NCBI GenBank assembly: GCA_950295325.1
Contig: OX485809.1
Coordinates: 15,562,001 to 15,626,000 of the forward strand
DNA length: 64,000 nucleotides
Origin: Polytrichum commune
Lineage: Eukaryota > Streptophyta > Polytrichopsida > Polytrichales > Polytrichaceae
Direction of reading: 5' to 3'
This document shows, piece after piece, positions 31,801 to 43,383 of this stretch (position 1 is its first letter; each line of letters begins with the position of its first letter). A program made the translations under genes and the position numbers. Below the pieces are notes generated by a model. It had not been told where the DNA came from. It saw nothing but the letters and a program-made list of their open reading frames with translations, and ran no database searches.

Positions 31801-33463
31801 TTCTTTGGAATATTAGATGTCAACCGTATATGTGTTGTTACCATGCTGACTGGGTGGCTTTGAGGTCTGTTAGATGTTTTTGATGTACAGATTACAGTGC
31901 TCAGAAGTTTGATAGTCTGTTGAACAGGTGCAGCAATGAAGCTGGACTATGTATATATATATAAATATATCTGTAGAGAGAGAGTTCTGGAGTTTTGAAG
32001 AATCATATAACGAGAATAAATCTCAAAACATTTGAGGGAAAAGAATCCAATGAAGACTTTGTTTGAGGTGAATATACAGGTCGCTGTTTCCAACACCAGC
32101 TCAGTTGCTAGAGAATAATCGGGATGATCTTCTTACAGCCGTGCGCAGAAATGGCGGAGTTAATGCTGTAGCCAGGAACATGGGGGTTCGAGCCCAAAGA
32201 AATGGCGTAAGGACACAATTCTGACAACATTTATTCATTTATTCTGCAACAGAAGTCTTTTAGTTGGGAGCAAACTTGGTTTCAAGTCATTAGGAATTGA
32301 GGGTGCATTCTTTGAAGTACACAAGTTTTATGATTAAGTCTGTAGAAATTCTTAACTGTCATTATGTTGCTGGAAGCGGTTTAGGGCTTGGGTTGGGGGT
32401 CAAAGGGTGTTTTGTGCGGAGAGGTTACTCTCTTTCTTTCTTTTCTTTGTTCGTCTGCCCCTCCCCCAATAGTGTATATCAGGAATTTTATTACTGAATT
32501 ATGTGTCTAAGTGGAAGCTTCAAAAGCATATTCTTACTTCGAAAATTGTTTGACATGGGGAAAGTAATGAACTGATACTCTCTTCCATCCTCTGCACATC
32601 CAACCAAATAAGTTGTTCAATAAATTGGTGATCATTGACAGTGTTCTTGTTCCAACCCTATGGATGTAATCAAAGTCATTCTCCACAACCTTGTTCTGGA
32701 GTCAACTCCAAATTAAGTCTACATATCATACTTTATACTACATTTGAGGTCAATCCCCGCCCTTCAGAGGTTAAAGGAGTCAAACTCTGTGCTTGGGTGT
32801 ACAGAAAGGTCATTGGGTTAGTGTGGAAGAAGCAGCAATGGAAATGAAAGCATACATGGTGGAAAAGATGATGGAGGACCAGTCACATTTGTGGAAAAAT
32901 GACAAATTGGAAGAAGAAATGTGGGTAAGAGCCCTGAAGGAAGGTAATTTGCGCCTACCATCACAAGCTCAAATTTTGGAAGATGGTCGCAGAGACCTAC
33001 GATATGTCTTACAGGTTTGCTCTCTGCTTGTAAAAACCTGACCTTTTTTTTTCTTTGTATTTTTAGGCACCTCATCATGTGTTTGAGTCTTCCAACTTTA
33101 AGTGTGCATCTTATGACTCATAGACATGTCTTTGGAGTGCTATTGTCCTTGTATTCTGGTGCCTGAAAGATAAAGAGCAAAACTAGGTCAAGTTATTACG
33201 CCTGACAAGGGTAGCTCCTGAGGCCCTTCTGTGTTTTCCCACCAGAGGACCACTGTATCCTGTTATGAAGTTTTTTTTTCCTTCTAATTTTAGGGTTTAG
33301 GGTTTAGGGTGTGTTCTGGTTCAGTGTTTTGGTGTTCTAGCTTTTGTTCTGGTGGGTCTGATTGGTGTGTGCTTTGCAGAAATTTGGTCAGCATGCGATT
33401 GCAGATGTCTTAGGTATTAAAAACTTAACAATAAGGAGGCCATCACGTCGTTTTCGTCCTTAA
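25830..33463 (+). CDS. Plastid RimM-like (PRC-barrel) 16S rRNA-processing/ribosome-assembly protein with four C-terminal helical repeats (13 exons, 586 aa)
   Basis: RimM binds the 30S subunit head and aids 16S rRNA maturation. Exons: 25830-26032, 26299-26405, 27211-27452, 28224-28400 (optional), 28707-28797, 28939-29015, 29460-29530, 29765-29844, 30478-30650, 31610-31728, 32080-32206, 32805-33014, 33380-33463. Phases agree at every junction. Residues 1-103 are Ser/Ala/Arg-rich and look like a transit peptide. The PRC-barrel is at about 104-184 (LEGWRVVLQDTGEEVGCVEE, LEVLVPWVDDIVKELD) and continues as PPDGLLEL. A WW-like stretch, IHYVNLVTGEVVQEKP, sits near 351-366. Four repeats of the form P-x3-LxxxGRxDLxxAxxxxGGxxxVAxxLG follow (PTRRQLYLAGEHELVEMI; VKEAGRYDLHHAIMLHGG; PTPAQLLENNRDDLLTAV; PSQAQILEDGRRDLRYVL). 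I do not find the usual RimM N-terminal domain; it may be lost or on an exon I missed. Plant RimM-family proteins with a long C-terminus are the nearest match I recall. Confidence 0.8.
26521..27210 (+). repeat. Tandem duplication of the 3' end of intron 2 of the RimM-like gene
   Basis: Two units, 26521-26894 and 26895-27210, each begin right after a TGTAG with ATTGGTAGGTTGGGGATGTA or ATTGGTAGATTTGGGATGTA. Each ends with CCTGAGCAAT, AAGGGATACTA or AAGGATACTA, TAGATGTGAAT and a T/G-rich tract closing in TAG. The true exon 3 start, ATTGCCACGATTGGGA at 27211, resembles the unit starts. The acceptor and first exon bases therefore appear to be part of the repeated unit. Confidence 0.7.
28332..28669 (+). 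repeat. 167-bp tandem duplication covering the 3' half of optional exon 4 of the RimM-like gene
   Basis: Copy A (28332-28498) and copy B (28499-28669) share GGTGTGAATGCCTCCTC, GACCCAGCTG, TCTTCCAAGGTGTC, ATTAGTGTTTGT-like, TTGTATTGCATC-CTGGGGTCTCTAT and GATGTCATTG. Copy A keeps an open frame and the donor AAG|GTGTCA. Copy B keeps the donor-like AAGGTGTCG but has an in-frame stop. Copy B is therefore a dead exon copy lying in the following intron. Confidence 0.75.
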
Positions 33464-34465
33464 GAAGACTTTGTGTCCAGGACCTACTCCAGTGAGGAAG
33501 TTATGTTGCAATATTCCCTCAATCTGATGATAAATTGTTCAATGAAAGAGATATTTACATTTGGACTTGTAGCTGCCACAAAGAGAATCAAAAGTGTATT
33601 TGGTGGAAGACACCTATAAGAGTATGCATTTGAGATGGCTGGAACTGCGAGCTTGGCAAAGAGAGAATAGGCAAATTGTAGGAAATTAGGATATCTTCTG
33701 AAATGTCCACGTTCAAATCCATGTGTGGAAACTTCTGCTGAACCTCAATTAGTGTACTATATATTAGTGTACTTCACACTAAGCCTGAATGTGTTCAATA
33801 CCCACCAGGGAGCCTGCACCAAGTTAAATTGTCTCTAATTATCTCATTTGAACTGTAATATGATTGGGTTTCCTCTTCTACACATTTATGCACTCTTGAA
33901 GGACCAAGGGGCTCAATGTATGACCTATACACACAATTTTTACAAGCCTCACCAAATCTTATTTCTCATACTTATGGGTTTGAAAGTTTGTTTTATACAT
34001 CATGTTATGTCAAAGAAATCAAATTATACTTATATGTGACATTGATGATCAAGTACTATGTATGTAATTGTATCCAAGGGCACCAATGTTGTGTACTTTG
34101 AACCCATATCTTAAAAAAAATTAAAAAGTGCACTTGAAGAATGAGTTGATTTTGATAGAATTAGCTTACATTGAAGCATTTATTTCAAATACATGTTCTC
34201 GTGCATTGAGGCCCAACTTGGGCTTCTTAGATGCTTATGGCTTACACTTTAAGCATGTTTCAAATTCAACATGTTGTTGCAAACTATATAGGTCCCGAGC
34301 TGTACGTACCAATCTTGATATAAGACTTCTTCATTTAGAATGGTTTGGAGGATTGCTTTGGTGAAGGCCAAATGATTCCCTAGCCATGCTTACTTTCTTT
34401 CTCTGAACCCTAAGTGCATGAGAAGCCTGATTTAGGTCTCATCCCTTGGGAGACCAACGTTGGAG
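33464..34465. other. Intergenic between the RimM-like gene and the RING-CH-like remnant
   Basis: 3' flank of the RimM-like gene, then the second copy of the dispersed repeat (about 33912-34110). No gene is seen. Confidence 0.55.
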
Positions 34466-35672
34466 TTAAAATATACGATAGCAAGACTTGCTAATTTTTG
34501 GTCCAACACTTGGTGAGTTTTGAAGCTTGAAAGGCTCTGAACTTTCAACACCAAGCTCTTTGTGGAAATGGAAAGCTACAAGTAGCACCATGAGTGTAAA
34601 CCCCAAAATAAATGCTATCAAAAGCTTGCTTGTGATCATGTGTGCTCCTTCTAGATGTTGCATAGCCTACAACATCATAAAAAGAAAGTTGGAACATATT
34701 AGTCTCAATCTTGTAAATTTTCTTATTTTTAAAGTAAAGACACGGTTAAAAAGCTCCAAATAGAATCAACTACATTTATTTCATTAATCTTCCTACATTC
34801 TTCACAATAAGAACATGAAACAATTCAACTTTCATAAGATTTGACAAATTAATATCTACTTACCTCATCTTCAGATACTTCAATCACATGTTGATGAGTT
34901 TGTTGGTTTAGGTTTGGTGTTAATAAAGTGTCACCTATAATTGAATCTAAATCAAACCTGAAATGTGGCAACGAACAAAACTAATTGGTTAGAAACTCAT
35001 TATATTCATCACCCATTACGTATTTACAAGGCAAGAGACAACACAAGCATGTACACAAAACTTTGAACATGTGCACCAAGAATTGTTTTTGACATTGCTT
35101 ACATGCACACTTCACAAGTATATCAGTCTTGAACCACTCGATGCCCCCAATACCATTGAATGCAAAGCTTATGCACATGGGCATTGCCTCTACAACAATC
35201 ACAAGGTAGCTTCAAAAGAGGACCTTTGGTTTTGCTGATTTCTTCTAAGTAAATCATGTTTAAAGTTTTAGTTAAAATTTTAGCACATTTCTCAAGCTCT
35301 TGGGGTTTTTGAATATAGATTTCGGCTCTAAATTGTATTAGGTTAAGACATACTAGTAGTAGAAAAATCACCTTTTGAAAGTAAAAAAATTCGTACAATA
35401 TGCACCCATTTTAGGAAAAGCTTACAGAATATGGTATTACAAAGGTGCATGAAAACGTACCTACAAAGAACACCATTTATAGTAGGAGTGTTGAGGATAT
35501 CCACCTCGCAACTAGTCTCTTGGTTGTTAGCCAAGTTTGAAGTTGCTAACAAGGGTTCATATTCACTCTCTTCATCATTGTTCTTACCTTCTACCACTTT
35601 GTATTCAATTGCAATTTTGGCATCAGTTGAAAGCCTTCCATACTCTTGATGTGAGCTAAACACAGCTCCCAT
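34466..35672 (-). pseudogene. RING-CH (MARCH-type) E3 ligase-like membrane protein gene, probably broken
   Basis: Exon-like pieces on the minus strand: 35672-35461 (MGAVFSSHQEYGRLSTDAKI, acidic), 35327 to about 35150, an unclear piece to about 34980, 34957-34864 (FDLDSIIGDTLLTPNLNQQ, donor GAG|GTAAGT) and 34676-34466. The second piece has GPLLKLPCDCCRGNAHVHKL then C-I-Q-W, resembling the second half of a RING-CH finger (PC-x-C-x-G-x-HxxC-xxW). After W the frame breaks. The continuation IEWFKTDILVKCACKQC, with a C-x2-C pair, is in another frame, as if about 19 bp between two TGG triplets had been inserted. The expected first C-x2-C is not convincing either. The last exon has one membrane segment, LLIAFILGFTLMVLLVAFHF, as in membrane-bound RING-CH proteins. 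I infer a decayed gene; an unusual but working splice form cannot be excluded. Confidence 0.4.
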
Positions 35673-37370
35673 GATATGGGTACTTGGATAGTAAAAGATG
35701 TTCCAAGTTTTTATTGCAATTGTAACCTTACTTCAAAGAGTTGGGATTGTAACATACAAGTGAGTTTCCCTTGAGATTAAGACCAAAGGTTTGATGAAAA
35801 TTTATAATCAAATATCCAAAGTAAAAGTTGCTGCAAAAGTAAATGTTATAAAAAATAAAATCTATAACAAAATATTTGTATGAACTTTGACCCCCCAAAA
35901 AGCTCTAATTTTTTTTTTAAAAATCAAGAAATCCTAATGCTTTATATTACTTTTGACAAAGGATGGAAAAGATAAGCATTTCATGCACCCTTTACTTAGT
36001 TATGGTCAATGTCATTTGTGCAATTACAATGTGCAAATATCCATATACAACGGTGGGGTGTTATCTTGTATGTGTGATCATCATGATAGATCAATAGATA
36101 TAAATGCCGACATTGTCATCGTAGGCTACCAATCATCACGTCATTTCTTTTGCTTTCATTGTCTCATAATTGAAACAAAGTCTTAATTTTGATTTTAAAG
36201 TCAACGATCACTTTAGACCTATTATTCTTTAACCTTCAATCTTCTCAGCTTCCACTTGAATATAAACAGCGTATCACCTTTTGTGGTTTTAACAACTTTT
36301 AAAGATTTAGAAATTCCAAACTTAATATATTCTACTTCTATGCAAGATAGGTTTACAAATCTTGATGATGGCCCAAAGGTAGCAAAACTCCTTCTCGCAC
36401 AAGTAGCGTGGAGGTTTGAATGAAGGTTTTAGTTTTATGGAAATGCAAATCAAACAAGGTCTTTGATTAAAATTCAGAATACCCCATGAAACCACAACAA
36501 AATAGTGTGCAGGGTGACAAAGGTATACATTAACAAAATAAAACAAATAATATAGGGTTAAAATTGGTTTGGATATATTTTCTTAAGCACAAGTGTGTTA
36601 AACAAATAATGAAAATGTTATGGTTGTATGGGGGTCGTCTAGATGTTGGAAGCCTTATTGTCAATTTGTGTTCGGCCGCATCCACACTTAGTTTCTGTGG
36701 AGTCTCCTTAAAAATAAAGCGCCCCTAGGGGACTTAGACTTTGTCTTTGGCACACCACCCTTGGTGTTGCCCTCTCATACAACCACCATTTACCCTTGGT
36801 GGTCACTACCACCTTCATGGACTTGAGTGTCACCCCAAGGTCCATTTTCACACTCTACTCACACTCGATGTTACATGATCTTTATTTAGGTTCATGAGAT
36901 TACATGTCCACAACACAAAACATACTCCATATCTAAGGCAAGTTTCTATCACTTCTATCACAAGATAAATCCTTGTTAGAATTCCAATCTTCAAGAGCTT
37001 GCATGAATCTCGGTGCTCACTCATTTAATAGCATTGCTTATCCAATATTGTTCTCCATTATCGAGGTGAACTCCATAAGATAAACATACACACACACCAT
37101 TGCAAATGCAAGCGTCCAAGTGCCCACATGGTTGATTAGTTATTTAAATTTTCTTTGAAGCTTCTACCATAATCAAGCACATTATAGATGGTGTTATTAG
37201 TGTGGATCGACTTGAATTTGAATTTGAGTCGACTTGGTGTCAACCACAAGTGCCAAGCACCAAATATGGGATTGATCAATTTTTTTATGGATGCTACATT
37301 AAACCAAATATTATGGTAATGATTAATTTGTTTTATCAAATACTCAATGTCTTTATATCTTTCTTAACCC

Positions 37371-37725
37371 CTGGGCTAGATCACATCTTCATTCGGGTGG
37401 GTCCCGCTCTTCCCACGCCTCCTTCACTACTCAGTCTTCCTGCCCGCACCTGCGTGGGAACTCTCCCTCGTGGGGAACGAATGTGACAATACTTGATCAA
37501 ATCACAAATATTGAAGTTGACATCACTTTCGTTATTCCCAAGTTAATTGATGGAATTCCTTCACATGCCAAAGAAACTTAATGGCTTAAGTGATTGGGTA
37601 TTATCACATTGGTTCTCAACAGGGAAGAGTTCCCAACGCAGGTGCGGGCAAGAAGACCGGATAGTGAAGGAGGCGTGGGAGGGGCGGAACCCAACCGAAT
37701 GAAGATGTGATCTAACCCAGGGTTG
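37371..37725. mobile_element. Foldback element: ~100-bp inverted repeat around a ~150-bp spacer
   Basis: The left arm, about 37371-37475, contains GATCACATCTTCATTCGG, CCCACGCCTCCTTCACTA and TGCCCGCACCTGCGT. The right arm, about 37620-37725, is its reverse complement with few changes. Both arms are GC-rich against an AT-rich spacer. No transposase is present. This fits a foldback or MITE-class DNA element. Target duplications are not clear. Confidence 0.6.
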
Positions 37726-38269
37726 TCTTGAGTGGGATGTAATCTATGTACACCTTGGAAAATCCTAAAATAAAGATTCATTATCCCTCAATACCAGGTT
37801 TACGGCGGACATTAAGTTCGCCCATACGAACTATGGGGGGTGTTAGATCCGGGCGGGGGCAGCCTCCAGGGAAATTTCTGAACCCGACCAAAAACTGCTG
37901 CCCAACTTCGAAAAAAATATTGCCCTTGCATTCTTGAAGGCCGCTTGACTACAAATCCCATATTGAGTGCACTTCGTCTTCAAGGTCTAAAATCCAATAT
38001 ATATGTGCACTTCCAAATAGTAAATAAGCAATTCATTGGGATTTCATTCCGGAAATGAAACCATCAATGAAGCACGTAATTAACTTGGAGATCAAATAAA
38101 ATTACAAAATCCTCATTAACATTAAGGTTATAATTTTTATGACTTACCATTTGAAATTGTCTTTGTCATTCTAAAATGACACTTAAATTTAGTGTGCTGA
38201 TTTAGTATGTATATTTTATAATATTTTAGTAACGCCGCCTAGTTTCACAAGTATTCATACACATTCAAA

Positions 38270-38313
38270 CCAATTAGCCACTAAGGCTTCAAAAACTTCC
38301 CGAACTCTGGTCA
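38270..38313 (-). mobile_element. Solo terminus of the Mutator-like element family seen at 19439-20124
   Basis: In reverse complement this stretch reads CCAGAGTTCGGGAAGTTTTT followed by GAAGCC and TAGTGGCTAATTG, nearly identical to the left end of the 19.4-kb element. I find no matching opposite terminus nearby, so this copy is truncated or its other end has diverged. Confidence 0.55.
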
Positions 38314-38518
38314 CAATGCGAGGACTTGCAGCAAACAACTGCATGAGACATGTGTGCTTCGACTAAGCTCCCTATTACATGCTTCGACTAAACATGTGTG
38401 CAAGGTTGTGTGTGAGCATAGTGGCGGTGAGGTGGTTGATGGGGGAAGGAGAGTGAGGAAGAGATGTTGCACATGGCAATTGAGGGTGTTGCTATGCGCG
38501 AAGGGTGCTCCAACTACA

Positions 38519-39115
38519 CTAAATATGATATTTAGTGTTTGATTCTATTTAGTGTTGTTACCACGCTACCCTGCTCAACACTAATTTTCAATTCTTTGAC
38601 AATTAGTGTTAGACAGAAATGTGCCGCTACCTTCCGAACTGCTACGTGCCTTATTATACCTTTTTTTTAATATCCTTACTAACACTAAATTGAACCATAT
38701 AACTTCCACATATTACCATAGTTGATATTTAGTGTTAGAGTTTACATTCGATGTTACTTACTTTCATTAGGGTTATTAATATTTAGTGTGTACGTTCGTA
38801 TTTAATGTATCAAATAGTAAATATGATATTTAGTGTTTGATTCTATTTAGTGTTGTTACCACGCTACCCTGCTCAACACTAATTTTCAATTCTTTGACAA
38901 TTAGTGTTAGACAGAAATGTGCCGCTACCTTCCGAACTGCCACTTGCCTTATTATACCCTTACTAACACTAAATTGAAACATATAACTTCCACATATTAC
39001 CATAGTTGATATATAGTGTTAGAGTTTACATTCGATGTTACTTACTTTCATAGGGTTATTAATATTTAGTGTATGCGTTCGTATTTAATGTATCAAATAG
39101 TAAATATGATATTTA
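38519..39115. repeat. Two tandem copies (~298 and ~283 bp) of a hairpin-rich ATTAGTGTT repeat
   Basis: The unit starts AAATATGATATTTAGTGTTT at 38521, recurs at 38819 and begins a third, cut-off copy at 39102. Each unit holds several AACACTAAT and ATTAGTGTT words facing each other. One perfect 10-bp stem (AACACTAATT / AATTAGTGTT) with a 14-base loop lies at 38577-38610 and again at 38875-38908. The copies differ by a small deletion of a poly(T) stretch and by point changes. Nothing in it codes. Confidence 0.75.
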
Positions 39116-41140
39116 GTGTAGTGTTGTTGCATTCAATTCCAGGTGAGTGGATGTGTTGCTTGATGAGATGAGTTAGGTTGTGGTGTGGTGTGGTGTGGTG
39201 TCCATTAAGTGGTGGTGTGTACAGGGTTGTAAGGCTCAAGTGCGGAGGAACACCAAGGTGACTGGGTGGTGCCTAGCATCGGCATGACCTCGGACTGTAT
39301 GAGGGCAAAGCCCGGTTGGGAGACTTGTATTAAGAAGTGGCTTAGAATAATATCTCCAAGAGGTCAATTGGTTGTCGATACTTCCTATAGACACTTCCTA
39401 AATGCCAAATCTTGATAAACAATGTTCTAACCGATGTTTTTTTGTATCCTTTTTGTCTACATTCCTTCAACTATTGCTTGAGAAACAATCAAACCATACA
39501 TCACAATTCAATTTCAATAAGTATATGACTCTAGACAGTCAAACTTTAGATTTGACATACAACATACCATACTTTAATTGTAGTGTCAATGTGGCATTAT
39601 CAACTCACATATGGGATGAAATATTCATTTGGACCTCTTGGGGATTACCCATTATAGTTGACTATGGGGCTAAAGGTGAAAATAAAACTAGGAGTACATG
39701 AATAATACGCCTAGTATATTTACAAAGCTAAATTAAATAAAACCCAGGTGTAAACCGAATGTGGACCAAGAGGAATGGCCATGTATCAAAAAGTGAATGT
39801 GTTGATTTTTTTTTAAATATGCCCAAAAATGAGAAGTTTGAAAATAATTCAAGTTTTACCATTCTCTTGTCTTCCCCTGTCTTCATCTTCTCTTCCCCCA
39901 AAAAAAATTATGTTATAACAACATCTCTATGCCATGGGCCCTTGCCTTTTCCTACCACAACACCTATTTTGCCTCTCCCACTCCAAAGCCCATTGAACCA
40001 TGTCATTGGATAATGTAGGCCTTAAAATATGTTTTTTGGGGACCTCTCACTTTGACATTTTTTTCCCTTGGTGTAAACCAAAGTGGTCTAGAGTCCCTTA
40101 CTCTTTGGACTCACTCAATGCAATAACTTCTACTATCGTATTCGAGTTTTACTTCAACAGTTGATTAGGTTGTTCAAACATTATAGAACATAGATTTACT
40201 TGATTAAATAATTCAATTTCAGTAAATAGTTAGAGTACTGCTTGAATATGAATAGGGTAAGTGGCACCTAATACCATAAATGGTGATTGTTGGTGGACCA
40301 TTGTCCACATACAAGACTTGCAAGTCAATTACTATTGTTACATGCATAAGGTAGACGTGTGTTAATCCAACATGACAATGATTTGAAAACATGCATTTTG
40401 AGTAGCATGTACTAAGGTGAGAATCAAAAGACAGACACCAAAAAGACGTGTGTTTAAAAAAGATTGGACAATAGAGTTATTCGTGAAGTGAAGTGGATGA
40501 AACCATGGGTTTAGTCCTCAAGCCATGAGTTTCCCATAATTAACACAAAGTCACTTAAGTATTCTTAATGCTTAAATTATCATCCACAAGGAGTGGTGTC
40601 GGGCTATTAAAACCCGGCTTTCTAGCTTGTCCTACTAGAATGGGTGGGCCAAGCTAGCCTTACATAGGTTGATCTGGGATTTAAGACGGCGGGTCCCATG
40701 CACATACTATTTTTCAGATCCTAAAATTTTCTCAAAGTTTGAGAGGTGGAATGAGGAAGTCCCAAAACTTGTACCCAACTTACAAAATAGGTTCCGAAAC
40801 ACAATGAGCTCGCAAGCTCTTAATAAAAAAAATTCTCAACAAAGAATCAAACCCACGATTTCATCTCTCTTTGCGAAACTTTACGGATAGCTCTAATGTG
40901 TTCAAAATATACCAAACTTTCTAGAGTAATAATCGACCTAGTTGGTGGCACCTATAAGGTACTGAGGCCTCAAAGCATCTCTTTAAGAAACATTTCTATT
41001 TCAAGCAAGCTAGATAACTTAAAAAGTTTTCAACAAAATAATAATAATAATAATAATAAATCCCTAGATTAGCAAGTCAATACATTTTATTTTAATTTAT
41101 TTTAATATTTTATTAAATGAACAAATTTACATGCAACTTA

Positions 41141-42235
41141 GAGCATCCCCACTAGCCCGGGCACCGCCCCGGGCATAATGGCCTCGGTGGCAGCCCTAGC
41201 ACAGTGTGGGATGCCCGGCACATCCCCTGAGGCCCACTAGCCCTGGTACATACCGGCTTGCAGACCCGCTCCGAGGCCGACCCCCGCCCGGGATAAGTAG
41301 GCCCCGAAGCCCTGCCCGTGATTAGATGCCCTGCCCGATGCCCTGCCCGAGAATAGTTATATAGTTACTTGTAAAAGCTTTTACTTTACTTTTCAATTTA
41401 AAAGTATTAAAAGTAAATGTAAAAGTGTGTATTTAAAATTATGACCCTAAATGTAAAAAAATCAATTTAAAAAGCAAAAGTGTGTATTAAATTAAGTAGA
41501 AAGTAAAAAACAAAGACCCCAGGTAGTGCAACTGGGGTCCATAGGATTCTTAAATCCCAGTAGATTTGGATGAATTGTTGTGGATGGGCGAGGGGATGTT
41601 GGGTTATGTGAGTTATAACTATAGTAAGACATCATAATAATACACCATATTAGGGAATTATATAATTAAACGGTGTGTTCAAATCTAACATCTAGACATA
41701 GTACCCCTACATTAAATACCCCTTTAACGCACGTGTTCACACAAAGTATAGTGATGTGCCCCCCCCCCCCCCCCCCGAGTGTTAATCACATTGTTAATCA
41801 CATTGTTAATATGATTGCAGGGGGTGTAGTTGTAGATAATCGGATATGATGTGTATTAAGGCCGCATTCTTTTGCCCTATCCCTCTCCTCGAGTATGTGG
41901 AAGTGTGCATGAAGCTCCTACAACATTGTTCTTCCTCCTCCGGGCAGAAGTTCCTGCCCTTCTTTGTCCTCCCACCCGTTGTAGCCACATATTCTCCCCT
42001 TGCTGACATATTAGAATAAATCCAAAGAAAGGAAATATGGGCGATGGCGTTGGCGTGGGAAGCTCGGTACCTGAGGCAAAAATACCCAACGAACTCCTCT
42101 GAAATGCCTGCCCCAAGACCCTTTTACCAGATAGCGGTGATTGATGGACGTTGGGACTTGGCGGCCCCGCCAGCGATATACCCAGAGTGCCGTTCACCTG
42201 CCAGGTACCCAGCCTGGTGGGGACGCGGCGGACGC
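41141..42235 (-). mobile_element. Degraded GC-rich DNA element, probably PIF/Harbinger-related
   Basis: The left end has GAGCATCCCCACTAGCCCGG. The right end in reverse complement has GCGTCCCCACCAGGCTGGG, so the two form a degenerate terminal inverted repeat. The interior includes a 16-18 C tract near 41760. On the minus strand at about 41870-42009 it reads GRTKKGRNFCPEEEEQCCRS then FMHTS, which resembles the Myb/SANT-like ORF1 protein that accompanies PIF/Harbinger transposases. The reading frame is interrupted, and borders and target duplication are uncertain. Confidence 0.4.
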
Positions 42236-43383
42236 CCTTACAAACTTTCACAAAGTTGTCTTAAAGGAATATGCCCTTTACTCTCCACTAGGGATGTCTA
42301 TTGATATTGGGTTGCTAAAGTGAGAATCATCACAAAATCAACTTATTGCAAGTGAAGATCTTCTAATAAATGAAGATGTTGTCCCCCTTTTGTGGATCAC
42401 CTCTTACACCACCTTGTTGAGCATATAGATCCCCAATTAGCCATTTCGAGTGGCCAAAGTTGATGGTCTTGTGAAAGTATTCTTGTATCCTTACACCACC
42501 ATTGTGAATAATCAAAGTGGTGCTATTTGATACTCAATGCTGCAAATGATTTAATCAGTTTCAACAATGAATTATTCAATGACCTTGTTGCACTGACTTT
42601 GTGACGGCATAAGGATTAAAAATAGGCATCACCAAAAGGAAGATGACATTTTAAAACCTCAATACCTTATGACCATTAATGAGCACGAGAATCTCGAGTT
42701 TTAATAAATACTCAAACAAGCTCCGAAAACTATGAGGCAAATGGCTACATGCAGAATTTGGATTTTCTGATCATCTTGCAGTTGTGTTTCGTATCGTACA
42801 TGAAATGGGTGCAGAATGAAAACTATTCATCTAAGGCACATCTGCCTTATAATTTATATTGCAAAAACCTTGTACTGTGAACAGGGAAAATTCCCTAACT
42901 CACCCCTCCTGAGGGTTCAAGGTGCAGGGGTAGGGGTCAGGGGAAATCAATTATTTTGTAAAGTCTATGTTCATAATTAACGGTAGCCAACAAAGGCTTT
43001 GCAATATCCTTACAATGACTGAAATTCAATACACACGCCCAAAATTTGGAGTTTATAAGTGGATGCAATGCAACACCTCACAAGTCTCCAGCTCAACCTA
43101 TTTGTCAACCCAATTCATATAATATGGCACCTTAGTTCCAAAATTGTGGTGGAACTGGGAGCTCTATGTCTTGAAAGCACCTAGCACGCATGATAGAGGG
43201 CAAACAAACAAACAAAGGCAGCCTCACCAACCTCAGTATTGTGGAGATATAGCTACAACCCTACAAGGTGATTCTCGTGGGAATCAACTCACAGACTCTC
43301 TCTCAATAGGCGTCAACAGAGTAAAGGTATGCAATCAAAACATGAGATATAAATGTTCATATCCGTGAAAAATCATGTGGGAG

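Larger units (their letters stand above)
35673..43383. other. Intergenic, repeat-rich; no host gene seen
   Basis: Contains the foldback element at 37371-37725, a Mutator-like terminus at 38270-38313, the tandem hairpin array at 38519-39115, a (TAA)n run near 41037-41058 and the GC-rich element at 41141-42235. Remaining frames are short and without recognisable domains. Sequence at about 42717-42851 is a diverged copy of intron sequence from the GATA gene at about 44438-44576. Confidence 0.55.

Noticed and set aside
42044-42323. Overlapping GC-rich frames on both strands
   Set aside because: They are generated by the terminal repeat of a degraded DNA element, not by a host gene.
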